Origin: a virus
Reading direction: 5' to 3' (one strand)
DNA: 20,111 nt
IMG/VR virus record: IMGVR_UViG_3300011116_000053
Location: 1-20,111 of that record
This document shows, one piece after another, positions 1 through 7,630 of the stretch; position 1 is the stretch's first letter; every line of letters begins with the position of its first letter. Both the position numbers and the translations under genes were made by a program. The notes below the pieces were generated by a model. That model was given only the letters and a program-made list of their open reading frames with translations. It made no database searches and had not been told where the DNA came from.

Positions 1-47
1 TGGCAACGCAGAGTTCTGCGAAATCGGCGTTGGGGGGTTTGTCGCAA

Positions 48-482
48 ATGTCCGAATTAGAACTGTTGCAGTTTTTGCAAACTAACTACCTGCGCGATTT
101 AAAAAAAATGCCAAACCAGTTCAGTACGCACGATTGCGTAAGCGATGAAATGCACCTGGTAATTGAACTCAAATGCAGGCGAACGCACTATGAAGAACTC
201 TTAATTGAAAAGAAAAAATTTGATGCTTTGGTTTTAAAAGCTGAAAATTTGAACTACCAAGCGGCCTACATAAACTCAACGCCACTTGGAATTTATGGCT
301 GGAATCTTTCGTTGCTAACAATTGATTGGCAAAGCGAACAAATGCCAGCAACAACTGATTTTGAAAATGCTAATAGGATCGGCAAGGTTGTGGGTTTCCT
401 GCCAATTAGCAATGCAGTTCATCTATCGGGGGCGATGGATTACAAGCGATTGGATAAAAATAATGGCTGGCAGACCACCTAA
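48..482 (+). CDS. PD-(D/E)XK nuclease-like protein
   Basis: Probable small phage endonuclease of 144 aa acting on DNA, possibly in recombination, packaging-end processing or host DNA degradation. Counting from the ATG at 48, the sequence shows D29, then a hydrophobic strand leading into E40-L-K42 (VIELKCRRTHYEELLIEKKK). This is the D...ExK active-site layout of the PD-(D/E)XK fold, followed by a Lys-rich helix. It ends 20 bases inside the small terminase gene, so the two are probably co-translated. I chose the ATG at 48, which has a GGGGGG tract at 32-37 upstream. A TTG at 30 is possible, and the frame is open to the window edge, so the 5' end could lie outside. The fold call comes from motif spacing only; substrate is unknown. 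Confidence 0.65.
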   Translation: MSELELLQFLQTNYLRDLKKMPNQFSTHDCVSDEMHLVIELKCRRTHYEELLIEKKKFDALVLKAENLNYQAAYINSTPLGIYGWNLSLLTIDWQSEQMPATTDFENANRIGKVVGFLPISNAVHLSGAMDYKRLDKNNGWQTT

Positions 483-930
483 GCCGATTGAACAAAAACG
501 AAAGAATGGCAATCCTGGGCAACGCCCACTGCCTGATTTAAAGAATGTGATTTCATTGCCACCAATCAAAGGCGATGCACCGTTGCACCTTAGTGATGCA
601 GGCAAGAAGATGTGGTCCGATGTAAAGGCAATGGCACCCTGGATTGCTAATACCGATGGCAAGTTGCTCATTGAACTTTGTGAAAAGATGGATAAGAAGT
701 ACGAGCTAAAAGACAAACTAGCCGCAACTGATTATGTGCTTTTTACTGATAAGGGTTATGCCTATGCCAACCCTTTGTTTGGAATGTTGAATACAGTTGA
801 AAACGACATCATAAAATTGCTTTCCTTGCTGGGCTTAACCCCGGTGGATCGCAGTAAGTTGGGGGTTGCTGAAGTAACGGCTAAGGGCAAGTTGGCCCAG
901 TTGTTAGAGCAGCAAAAAAAGAATGGCTGA
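463..930 (+). CDS. terS: Terminase small subunit, P27 family
   Basis: DNA-recognition subunit of the packaging motor, 155 aa. The ATG at 463 gives an N-terminus MAGRPPKPIEQKRKNGNPGQ, very like the GRPPKP...GNPGKRP start typical of P27-type small terminases. This is why I prefer it over the in-frame ATG at 322, which would lie deep inside the preceding gene. The rest is helical, with a DRSKLGV segment near the C-terminus that is also common in this family. It overlaps the nuclease by 20 bases and the large terminase by 8 bases (ATGGCTGA). The position directly before the large subunit supports the call strongly. Confidence 0.88.
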   Translation: MAGRPPKPIEQKRKNGNPGQRPLPDLKNVISLPPIKGDAPLHLSDAGKKMWSDVKAMAPWIANTDGKLLIELCEKMDKKYELKDKLAATDYVLFTDKGYAYANPLFGMLNTVENDIIKLLSLLGLTPVDRSKLGVAEVTAKGKLAQLLEQQKKNG

Positions 931-2452
931 AATAGCAGGATGGCCACCGCGTTGGCTAACTGAAGTTCCTCTTGCGGATCAGATGCGTGGAGATGGCGAG
1001 TTGTATGCAAACTTTGCCGAAGCCGTTTGCCGAGTTACAAAAGATTCTGTAGCCTCACCTGCAGGCAAGTTACTTGAACTGCGTGGATGGCAGAAAGAAT
1101 TGCTCAAGCATATTCTTGCCCGCCGTGAGGATGGCCGTTTTAGACATCGCACCGCTTTGGTTGGAATGTCGAGAAAGAACGGCAAGAGCGCATTGGCAGC
1201 ATCAATGGGCCTTGCTGGTTTAACGCTAGGTGGCAACGGTTCAGAAATTTATTCTTGTGCCGCTGACCGCGACCAAGCACGCATTGTGTTTGGTACTGCA
1301 AAGCGAATGATTGAGCTAGATGAAGAACTATCTTCAATGTTCACGCTTTACCGTGATGCAATCGAATTCAAAGATAAAGGCAGTGTGTACCGCGTACTAT
1401 CTGCCGAAGCATATTCAAAAGAAGGCTTGAACCCTTCCCCGCTTGTTATTTTTGATGAGGTCCACGCCCAACCTAGTTGGGAATTATGGAATGTGCTTTC
1501 TCTTGCAGGTGGTGCGCGTGCTGATTCACTTCTCCTGGGCATCACAACTGCAGGTGTTAAGACACAAAGCAACGGCCAAGATTCTCTTTGCTACTCGCTT
1601 TATCAATACGGACAACAGGTTGTAAAAGGTGAAAAGAAAGATTCATCATTTTTCTTTTCGTGGTGGGAGCCAACTACACCTGAAGGCGATTACCGAGATC
1701 AATCACTTTGGCTTGAAGCAAATCCCGGATATAACGATTTACTTGATGCTGAGGAAATGCAAAGCGCCGTATTGCGTACACCTGAAGCTGAATTTCGTAC
1801 AAAGCGTTTGAACTGTTTTGTAAATACTTCAATTGCTTGGCTACCAACAGGTGCTTGGGAAGCGTTAGTTGATAAAGATAGATTTCCTGAACCTGGCGAA
1901 GATGTTATTCTTGCCTTTGATGGTGCGTTTTCAAATGACTCAACTGCACTTGTAGCTTGGCTACTTGGTGGAGAAAAGCCACACTTAATGGTTGTTGGCT
2001 TATGGGAACGCCCCGATGATGCTGAACAAGGCTGGCATATCCCTGTTGCTGAAGTTGAGCAAACAATTGTGGACACATACCGCGATGAACGCTTCAATGT
2101 AAAAGAAATTGTTTTTGATCCTGCACGTTGGCAAAGAACTTTTATGGTGTTGGATGAAGAAGGGTTGCCTGTTGTTTCATATCCCAACAGTGCGCAGAAT
2201 ATGGTTCCAGCAACACAAAAGTTTTATGAAGCCGTGGTCAATGAATCATTTACCCACGATGGAGATGAAAGACTTGCCAGGCATATTGCAAACTGCGTAA
2301 CAAAACAATCAAGCCGTGGTGTTATGGTTGCCAAAGCAAGTAGCAGGCGTAAGGTGGATGCAGCGGTTGCATCAATCTTTGGTTATGACCGAGCAACACA
2401 ACCCGCTGAACCGCCAGCACCAGTTGCTAGATTCTTTTCAATTCAGGTATAG
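923..2452 (+). CDS. terL: Terminase large subunit (Terminase_1 type)
   Basis: ATPase and nuclease of the DNA packaging motor, 509 aa, normal length for the family. The N-terminal ATPase domain shows a Walker A-like GMSRKNGKSA at residues 81-90, a Walker B LVIFDEVHA at 174-182 with the catalytic Glu in FDE, and a coupling motif ITTAG at 207-211. The C-terminal RNase H-like nuclease domain shows acidic residues at D333 (AFDGAFSNDSTA), D399 (VFDPARW) and D479 (RRKVDAAVA), the usual three-site arrangement. Translation is probably coupled to the small subunit through the 8-base overlap. It is followed after 8 bases by a small membrane protein and then the portal, the standard packaging order. Confidence 0.96.
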   Translation: MAEIAGWPPRWLTEVPLADQMRGDGELYANFAEAVCRVTKDSVASPAGKLLELRGWQKELLKHILARREDGRFRHRTALVGMSRKNGKSALAASMGLAGLTLGGNGSEIYSCAADRDQARIVFGTAKRMIELDEELSSMFTLYRDAIEFKDKGSVYRVLSAEAYSKEGLNPSPLVIFDEVHAQPSWELWNVLSLAGGARADSLLLGITTAGVKTQSNGQDSLCYSLYQYGQQVVKGEKKDSSFFFSWWEPTTPEGDYRDQSLWLEANPGYNDLLDAEEMQSAVLRTPEAEFRTKRLNCFVNTSIAWLPTGAWEALVDKDRFPEPGEDVILAFDGAFSNDSTALVAWLLGGEKPHLMVVGLWERPDDAEQGWHIPVAEVEQTIVDTYRDERFNVKEIVFDPARWQRTFMVLDEEGLPVVSYPNSAQNMVPATQKFYEAVVNESFTHDGDERLARHIANCVTKQSSRGVMVAKASSRRKVDAAVASIFGYDRATQPAEPPAPVARFFSIQV

Positions 2453-2460
2453 GGAGCATA

Positions 2461-2601
2461 ATGAAGAAGTTTGACCTTTCATTAACTGTTGAAATTGTCG
2501 GTGCAACTCTTGCAGCAACTGGCCTTGCAATGATTTCAGTGCCACTTGCCTTAATCGTTTCAGGTGTATTTCTAGTATGGATTACAGAAAAGGCTAACTA
2601 A
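2461..2601 (+). CDS. Small hydrophobic membrane protein, function unknown
   Basis: A 46-aa ORF filling the gap between terminase and portal. It starts at an ATG preceded by an AGGGAG Shine-Dalgarno (2453-2458). Its TAA stop overlaps the portal start codon (TAATG at 2599-2603). After a short charged N-terminus (MKKFDLS) nearly all residues are hydrophobic or small up to the C-terminal WITEKAN, suggesting one long or two short membrane segments (about residues 8-41). The good ribosome binding site and the stop/start overlap make it a likely real gene. I do not recognise a family. A role at the membrane, such as superinfection exclusion or early head assembly, would be speculation. Confidence 0.75.
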   Translation: MKKFDLSLTVEIVGATLAATGLAMISVPLALIVSGVFLVWITEKAN

Positions 2602-3995
2602 TGAGTTTATCAAAGCGTTTGGCAGGTGCTGGAACAAAGCGTTCAGCCAACAATCAATATATCGAGCCTTTAATTCCAGGCCGTCCAGCATTTTCATCTA
2701 ACGCTGGAGTGATTGTTGATTCTGAAACCGCAATTCGTATGTCAACTGTTTATTCTTGCGTGCGCCTATTGGCAGACACAGTAAGTTCATTGCCAGTTGG
2801 TGCTTATGTGCGCCGTGGTCGTAACCGCTTACCATACTCAACTATTTATGGTGATCAGCCTGCGTGGGTTGCAAAACCAAATCCTGAAACAACACGCCTA
2901 GAATTTTATGAGCAAATTGTTACTTCATTTAAACTTGAAGGCAATGCTTACATTTTGACAGTACGCGATGATATGGGCGATGTCCAAGAACTCTATGTTT
3001 TAAATCCACGCAATGTTCGCATTGAGCGCCTAGCGCCAGGTGAGCCATTGGTTTATTTTGTAAAGGTTAAAGATTCACAGGGCGTTTATGAGCAGCGCCT
3101 GACAGATAAAGAACTTTTGCACATTCCTGATTTTCGCCTTCCTGGTGATAGGTACGGCCTTTCACCAATTGGTGCTTGCCGTACAACACTTGGCGCTGCA
3201 ATGGCAGCCGATGTTTATGCCGCTTCATATTTTGGCAACGCTGCCAACCCTGGCGGTGTCGTTGAAGTGCCAGGTGAGCTAACTGAAGAACAGGCATCAG
3301 ACATTGGCCGAGATTGGAACCTCACCCACACTGGCCCATACCGCGCTGGCAAGATTGGTATTCTTTCAGGCGGTGCAACATTTAAGCCACTTACAATTAA
3401 CGCACAAGATGCGCAGTTGTTAGACACACGCCGTTTTAGTGTGGAAGAAATTGCTCGTATTTTCCGCGTTCCACTATCATTACTGGGACACCCAGTTGCG
3501 GGTGCAATGTCATTTGCATCAGTTGAAGCACAAAACCTTTCATTCGTTCAGCACTCATTGCGCCCAATCTTGGAGCGAATTGAGCAGTCACTATCAACAT
3601 TGCTACCTGAACCTGACGGATTCATTCGCTTTAACCTTGATGCACTGCTACGCGGTACAACACTTGAGCGCTACGATGCTTATACAAAAGGTTTGCGTGA
3701 AGGATTCCTTTCACTCAATGATGTTCACGCTTACGAAGATATGGCACCAATTGCAGACGGCGATCAATACCGTGTGCCATTACAAAACATTGATTCAACA
3801 GATGCTAAGGATGTTGGCCTCAAGTTACGCACCGAAATTGCAGCAGCATTGATTCAAGTTGGCTTTGACCCAGCAGCGGTTACAAAGGCAGTTGGCTTGC
3901 CTGATATGAAGCACACTGGCGTTCCATCTAGCCAATTGCAGCAGATTTCAACAATTGACCCAGCCGACCCAGCAGCAGTATATGAGGTTAAGTAA
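2601..3995 (+). CDS. Portal protein, HK97 family
   Basis: Forms the dodecameric ring at the unique capsid vertex through which DNA enters and leaves. The 464-aa length fits HK97-type portals. Seen in the sequence: the N-terminal STVYSCVRLLADTVSSLPVG stretch typical of the family, the clip/wing region around LEFYEQIVTSFKLEGNAY, and the conserved RRFSVEEIARIFRVPLSLLG segment followed by an SFASVEAQNLSF helix near residues 278-315. It begins on the stop of the preceding small gene and its own TAA shares one base with the protease ATG at 3995. Position between terminase and protease matches the call. Confidence 0.96.
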   Translation: MSLSKRLAGAGTKRSANNQYIEPLIPGRPAFSSNAGVIVDSETAIRMSTVYSCVRLLADTVSSLPVGAYVRRGRNRLPYSTIYGDQPAWVAKPNPETTRLEFYEQIVTSFKLEGNAYILTVRDDMGDVQELYVLNPRNVRIERLAPGEPLVYFVKVKDSQGVYEQRLTDKELLHIPDFRLPGDRYGLSPIGACRTTLGAAMAADVYAASYFGNAANPGGVVEVPGELTEEQASDIGRDWNLTHTGPYRAGKIGILSGGATFKPLTINAQDAQLLDTRRFSVEEIARIFRVPLSLLGHPVAGAMSFASVEAQNLSFVQHSLRPILERIEQSLSTLLPEPDGFIRFNLDALLRGTTLERYDAYTKGLREGFLSLNDVHAYEDMAPIADGDQYRVPLQNIDSTDAKDVGLKLRTEIAAALIQVGFDPAAVTKAVGLPDMKHTGVPSSQLQQISTIDPADPAAVYEVK

Positions 3996-5293
3996 TGCCA
4001 TACTTCATTTCTGATACTCAATCAGATTGTGCAGGTTGGGCAACAGTTAAAGAAGAATCAGATGGCTCTTATACAACAATTGGTTGCCACACAACCAAGC
4101 AAGATGCAGTAGATCAAATGGTTGCAATTTCACTTTCTGAAGATATGGAACCAGGCGGTGAAGTAAGAGCAGTTGATTTGAGCGTTCCTAGTTTTATCCG
4201 TGACAATGCAAAACGCGGTTTAAAGTACCTAGATGAAGGTTTTGGGGGAGATGGGTTAACTGAAGGCACAAAGCGTGAAGCACGCGAGATGGCTGCAGGA
4301 AACATATCTGAAAACAAAGTTAGAAAAATGGCACCGTGGTTTGCTCGTCATAAAGTTGATGGGCAGGCACCTAAAAATAGCAATCCATCAGATACCCAAT
4401 ACCCAGGTGCAGGTTTAGTTGCTTGGTTGCTATGGGGTGGAGATTCCAATTTCAGTAATAGAGCGCAAAACTGGGCGCAACGCAAGATTGATGCACTAGA
4501 TGCTGAAGCCGATTCAAGGAGCAAAGTGAAAAAAATTGAACGCCGTACATTTACGGTACAAGATGTTGAAGCACGCCAAGCCGAAGATGGCACAATGCGT
4601 TTGCGTGGTTATGCTGCAGTGTTTAACGATGCAAGCGTTCCATTACCATTCAAAGAGACAATCGCCCCTGGTGCCTTTCGCAAGACATTGAGCGAGACAC
4701 CTGATGTGCGTTTGCTTATTAACCACGAAGGGTTGCCATTAGCTCGCACCAAAAACGGCACACTTACGCTATCTGAAGATGATCGTGGTTTGCTTATTGA
4801 TGCAGTTATTGCAGATACCAGCGAAGGGCGCGATCTTTACAAGTTAGTTGAGCGCGGAGATGTTGACCAAATGAGTTTTGCTTTCCGTGTCATTCGTCAA
4901 AAGTGGAGTGAAGATCGCTCAACTCGCACACTTACTGAAGTTTCTTTGGCTGATGGCGATGTATCTGTTGTTACATATCCCGCTTACCCTACAACTTCAG
5001 TTGAAGCAAGAGAGGCAATCAAAAACGCAATGGAAGCAATCAAAGAAGGTCGCGCCCTAGACGGCGAATCAACTCTTGTTATCAATTCAATTCTTGAAAA
5101 GGTATCTGATTCTTACGATAGCCTTGAAGAAGGAAAAACAATGCTTGAGGTATTACTAGGGCTTAACACACTTACACCAACTATTGAGGTTGAAGAACCT
5201 GAAGTTGAGTTAATGCCAACAGATGTGCCAGCGGTTGCAGGTCGTTCAATTTCCCTGCGCCTTGCTCAAGCAATTATCAATAACACAAAATAA
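3995..5293 (+). CDS. Prohead protease (U35 / HK97 type) with N-terminal extra modules
   Basis: Capsid maturation serine protease, 432 aa, roughly twice the length of a minimal HK97 protease. Three parts are visible. Residues 1-50 form a small CAGWATVKE...GCHTTKQDA module seen at the start of some phage head proteins. Residues about 60-172 form a module with MAPWFARHKVDG and AGLVAWLLWGGD, ending in WAQRKIDAL. Residues about 180-345 are the protease, with the probable catalytic His in LLINHEGLPL (H244) and Ser in VDQMSFAFRV (S294). The C-terminal 90 residues are acidic and may bind capsid or act as scaffold. It lies between portal and capsid genes as expected. The protease call is firm; the role of the front modules is unknown. 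Confidence 0.92.
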   Translation: MPYFISDTQSDCAGWATVKEESDGSYTTIGCHTTKQDAVDQMVAISLSEDMEPGGEVRAVDLSVPSFIRDNAKRGLKYLDEGFGGDGLTEGTKREAREMAAGNISENKVRKMAPWFARHKVDGQAPKNSNPSDTQYPGAGLVAWLLWGGDSNFSNRAQNWAQRKIDALDAEADSRSKVKKIERRTFTVQDVEARQAEDGTMRLRGYAAVFNDASVPLPFKETIAPGAFRKTLSETPDVRLLINHEGLPLARTKNGTLTLSEDDRGLLIDAVIADTSEGRDLYKLVERGDVDQMSFAFRVIRQKWSEDRSTRTLTEVSLADGDVSVVTYPAYPTTSVEAREAIKNAMEAIKEGRALDGESTLVINSILEKVSDSYDSLEEGKTMLEVLLGLNTLTPTIEVEEPEVELMPTDVPAVAGRSISLRLAQAIINNTK

Positions 5294-5296
5294 ATT

Positions 5297-5316
5297 TCTG
5301 CTGCAAAAGTAGCAGA
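5297..5316 (+). promoter_or_regulatory. Stem-loop between protease and capsid genes
   Basis: An 8-bp stem (arms 5297-5304 and 5309-5316, one G-U pair) closed by an AAAA tetraloop, four bases after the protease stop codon and about 90 bases upstream of the capsid start. No T-tract follows, so it is not a typical intrinsic terminator. It could mark an mRNA processing or stability element for the capsid message. The rest of 5317-5396 holds no ORF or promoter that I can support. Confidence 0.4.
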
Positions 5317-5396
5317 GCGAAGTCGGAGCAAATCCCACACCCTAAAAGCGCCGTGGAGAGCATTGCCACCACCTCAAACAATTACAAACACTCATT

Positions 5397-5400
5397 GGAG
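5397..5400 (+). promoter_or_regulatory. Ribosome binding site that sets the capsid start
   Basis: GGAG four bases before the ATG at 5405. It decides the start of the major capsid protein against an in-frame upstream alternative at 5363, which has no such site and would add an unlikely Pro/Thr-rich leader. Confidence 0.7.
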
Positions 5401-5404
5401 AAAA

Positions 5405-6757
5405 ATGTCAAAGTCATATCTTGATGTTGCTCTTGAGCGCCGTGATGCAGTTAAGGCAGAAATGGATGCAGTTCTTGAGGCAGTAGCCGCAGAATCTCGC
5501 ACCGACCTTACTGCAGAGGAAACCGATAAGGTTGATGCTCTTGTAGAAGAAGCACGCGCACTAGATGCAAAGATTGAAAAGTTCACAACACAGGCAGCAG
5601 CAGATGTAAAGATTGCAGAAATGCGTTCATCAGTTGCAGCAGTAATCACACCAAAGGTGGGCGGCGCAGTTGTTACACGCGAAGCACGCACATACAACCC
5701 TGAAGCTGGTGTTTCATTCGTTAAGGATGTATTCAACGCACAGGTTCGCGGAGATTACTCAGCACAAGAGCGCCTTGCTCGCCACACAAAGGAAGAATCA
5801 ATCGAGCGCCGTGATGTTGATACATCAAACTTCGTTGGATTAGTTGTTCCACAATACTTGGTTGATCTCGCTGCACCTTATGCACGCGCAGGCCGTCCAA
5901 CTGCAGATTTTGCAACTGCAAAGCACACACTACCTGCTGCTGGAATGTCTCTTGAGATTTCCCGTATGACAACAGGTACATCAACTGCAGTTCAGGAAAC
6001 ACAGAACACTGCAGTATCAGAAACTGATGCTGATGACACACTACTTTCTGTTCCAGTACGCACAATCGCTGGTCAGCAAGACCTATCACGCCAGGCAATT
6101 GAGCGCGGAACAGGCATTGACACATTTGTTGTTGCTGACCTTATCCGTTCTTGGCACACAACAGTTGATGCTCAGGTTCTTAACGGAACAGGCAACAACG
6201 GCCAGTTCAAGGGAATCCGCAACGCAGGTGGAAACACAGTAACATTTACTGCAACAACACCAACAGTTGCACTTCTATATCCAAAGTTGGCTGATGCAAT
6301 TCAAAAGATTCAGTCAAATGTCTTTGAGACACCAACACATTGGATTATGCACCCACGCCGTCTAGCTTTCTTGCTTGCAGCAGTTGATTCAACAGGTCGT
6401 CCATTAGTAGTTCCAACTGCTAACGGTCCAATGAACTCATCAGCAGCAGGCGCAGGCGCAGCAGGATACGGTAACTCAGGTTACTCAATGATGGGCTTGC
6501 CTATCATCGCTGATGCAAATGTTGGAACAACATACGGCGCAGCAACAAACCAGGATGAAATCTACTGCGTAGCAGCACCTGAAATGCACCTATGGGAGCA
6601 ACCAGGTTCACCATTCGCATTGTCATTTGATGCAACTGGTGCTTCATCTCTCACAATCAAGTCTGTTGTTTATGGCTTCGGCGCATTTACTGCAGAGCGT
6701 TACCCACTAGCAGCCTCAATTATTTCAGGCACTGGTTTGGTAGCACCAACTTTCTAA
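5405..6757 (+). CDS. Major capsid protein, HK97 fold
   Basis: Shell subunit of the icosahedral head, 450 aa. The first 65 or so residues (MSKSYLDVALERRDAV onward) are charged and heptad-like, matching the scaffolding delta domain that the upstream protease would remove. A linker region around residues 90-140 follows, then the HK97-fold body with features such as VPQYLVDLAAPYARAGRPTA, a spine-helix region with IERGTGIDTFVVADLIRSW, HWIMHPRRLAFLLAA, and a C-terminal LTIKSVVYGFGAFTAERYP typical of Phage_capsid proteins. Codon use is very uniform (GCA, ACA, TTC, CGC), suggesting high expression. A terminator-like hairpin follows 16 bases after the stop. Confidence 0.96.
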   Translation: MSKSYLDVALERRDAVKAEMDAVLEAVAAESRTDLTAEETDKVDALVEEARALDAKIEKFTTQAAADVKIAEMRSSVAAVITPKVGGAVVTREARTYNPEAGVSFVKDVFNAQVRGDYSAQERLARHTKEESIERRDVDTSNFVGLVVPQYLVDLAAPYARAGRPTADFATAKHTLPAAGMSLEISRMTTGTSTAVQETQNTAVSETDADDTLLSVPVRTIAGQQDLSRQAIERGTGIDTFVVADLIRSWHTTVDAQVLNGTGNNGQFKGIRNAGGNTVTFTATTPTVALLYPKLADAIQKIQSNVFETPTHWIMHPRRLAFLLAAVDSTGRPLVVPTANGPMNSSAAGAGAAGYGNSGYSMMGLPIIADANVGTTYGAATNQDEIYCVAAPEMHLWEQPGSPFALSFDATGASSLTIKSVVYGFGAFTAERYPLAASIISGTGLVAPTF

Positions 6758-6773
6758 TCGAAAGTTAAAAATT

Positions 6774-6815
6774 GTAAGAGGCGGGTTTTTCTCCCCCGAC
6801 TAACCCGCCTCTTAC
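6774..6815 (+). terminator. Terminator-like hairpin after the capsid gene
   Basis: A perfect 14-bp inverted repeat: arms 6774-6787 and 6802-6815 with a 14-base loop at 6788-6801. On the + strand it is followed by TTCTT. On the - strand the stem is followed within a few bases by a run of five T (6766-6770), so it could work in both directions. It probably cuts or lowers transcription beyond the capsid gene. The loop also complements the next gene's ribosome binding site (see the regulatory entry covering 6774-6842). Confidence 0.8.
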
Positions 6816-6842
6816 TTCTTAAATGATTCGGGGGAATCTGTG
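6774..6842 (+). promoter_or_regulatory. Candidate RNA pseudoknot covering the glycosyltransferase RBS
   Basis: The hairpin loop contains TCCCCCGA (6792-6799), an exact 8-base complement of TCGGGGGA (6828-6835), which is the Shine-Dalgarno region five bases before the GTG at 6840. Pairing the two gives an H-type pseudoknot: 14-bp stem 1, 8-bp stem 2, a 4-base first loop, 2 bases between stems and a 12-base third loop. In read-through transcripts this would hide the ribosome binding site. Complementarity is seen directly; the folded form and regulation are inferred. Confidence 0.45.
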
Positions 6843-7517
6843 AAGTCGGCACATAAAGTTTCAATTGGCAGTTGCGACCCAGGAACAGTTAACGGTGGGT
6901 TTGCATTTAGTTTGATTCAGGTTGCTCAATCTCGATCATCCCAACTTGGTCCATTTATTCGCATTAAAGGTTCAGGATTGCTTTCAAAGCAACGCAATCG
7001 TTTGATAAAACAGTTTTTAGAAACCAAATCTGATTGGTTACTAATGATGGATTCAGATGAGCAATTATCTGTTGAAACATTTGATAAGTTAATTGAAACT
7101 GCCCACGATACGGAGCGCCCAGTTGTAGCAGGTTTAGTATTTGCCAGTTTTGAAACAGGCTATCCATACCCACAACCAGTGCCAACAATTTTTCAAGATG
7201 CCCCTGAAGGTTTCTTGCCACTCAATAAATACGATAAAGATTCAGTTTTCCAAGTAGATGCAGCAGGCACTGGATGTTTGCTTATTCACCGTAGCGTTCT
7301 TGAGGCGATTAGAGCAGATGCCGACCCACACCAGGGACAAGATTGGTGTTGGTTTTGGGATGGTCCAATCAACGGTGAATGGATAGGCGAAGATTTGCAG
7401 TTTTGCCGCCGAGTTCGCTCACTAGGTTTTCCAATCTATGTTCACACAGGTGCGATACTGCCTCACTCAAAGAGCTACTGGTTAGATGATAGGCAGCACG
7501 ATATATGGAACGCTTAA
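6840..7517 (+). CDS. GT-A fold glycosyltransferase (family 2-like)
   Basis: Likely transfers a sugar from a nucleotide-sugar donor to a phage or host target, 225 aa. Seen: KQRNRLIKQFLETKSDWLLM followed by the metal-binding DSDE (D71-x-D73), then VDAAGTGCLLIHRSVLE (139-155), which resembles the acceptor-side strand, then GEDLQFCRRVRSLGF (182-197) with an E-D pair, and an HTG...LPH segment (H202, H209) near the C-terminus. This is the standard order of GT-A glycosyltransferases. It starts at GTG 6840 with GGGGGA just upstream. Its place between capsid and connector genes suggests that it modifies a virion protein, but the acceptor is unknown. Confidence 0.82.
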   Translation: MKSAHKVSIGSCDPGTVNGGFAFSLIQVAQSRSSQLGPFIRIKGSGLLSKQRNRLIKQFLETKSDWLLMMDSDEQLSVETFDKLIETAHDTERPVVAGLVFASFETGYPYPQPVPTIFQDAPEGFLPLNKYDKDSVFQVDAAGTGCLLIHRSVLEAIRADADPHQGQDWCWFWDGPINGEWIGEDLQFCRRVRSLGFPIYVHTGAILPHSKSYWLDDRQHDIWNA

Positions 7518-7630
7518 AAAGAATTTTAAAAATTAAGGTAAAATCAAAGGAAACCGCTACCGCCGTTCCGCAGTTGGAACGCGCAATGCTTCCCAAAGTA
7601 GAAACGAGAACCAAGCGTGGCGATAACTAA
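7505..7630 (+). CDS. Small basic hypothetical protein
   Basis: A 41-aa ORF starting at ATG 7505, beginning MERLKRILKIKVKSKE and rich in Lys and Arg. It overlaps the end of the glycosyltransferase by 13 bases and the start of the connector by 14 bases, and bridges what would otherwise be a 99-base gap in a tightly packed operon. The ribosome binding site is weak (AGG about 10 bases upstream). No family is recognised. It may be a real small gene or a chance ORF. Confidence 0.45.
   Translation: MERLKRILKIKVKSKETATAVPQLERAMLPKVETRTKRGDN

Noticed and set aside
1-85. Possible 3' end of an upstream gene in one of two other frames (stops at 58-60 or 83-85)
   Set aside because: Both frames, and the nuclease frame itself, are open to the window edge. 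With so few codons none can be preferred.
3439-3852. 137-aa + strand ORF inside the portal gene
   Set aside because: Out-of-frame shadow of a well-supported portal gene, with His/Leu/Gln-biased composition and no ribosome binding site.
5317-5345. A GCAAATCCCACACCC stretch resembling a tRNA T-arm 3' side
   Set aside because: No TTC T-loop, no acceptor or anticodon arms and no CCA-proximal pairing around it, so it is not a tRNA or tmRNA.
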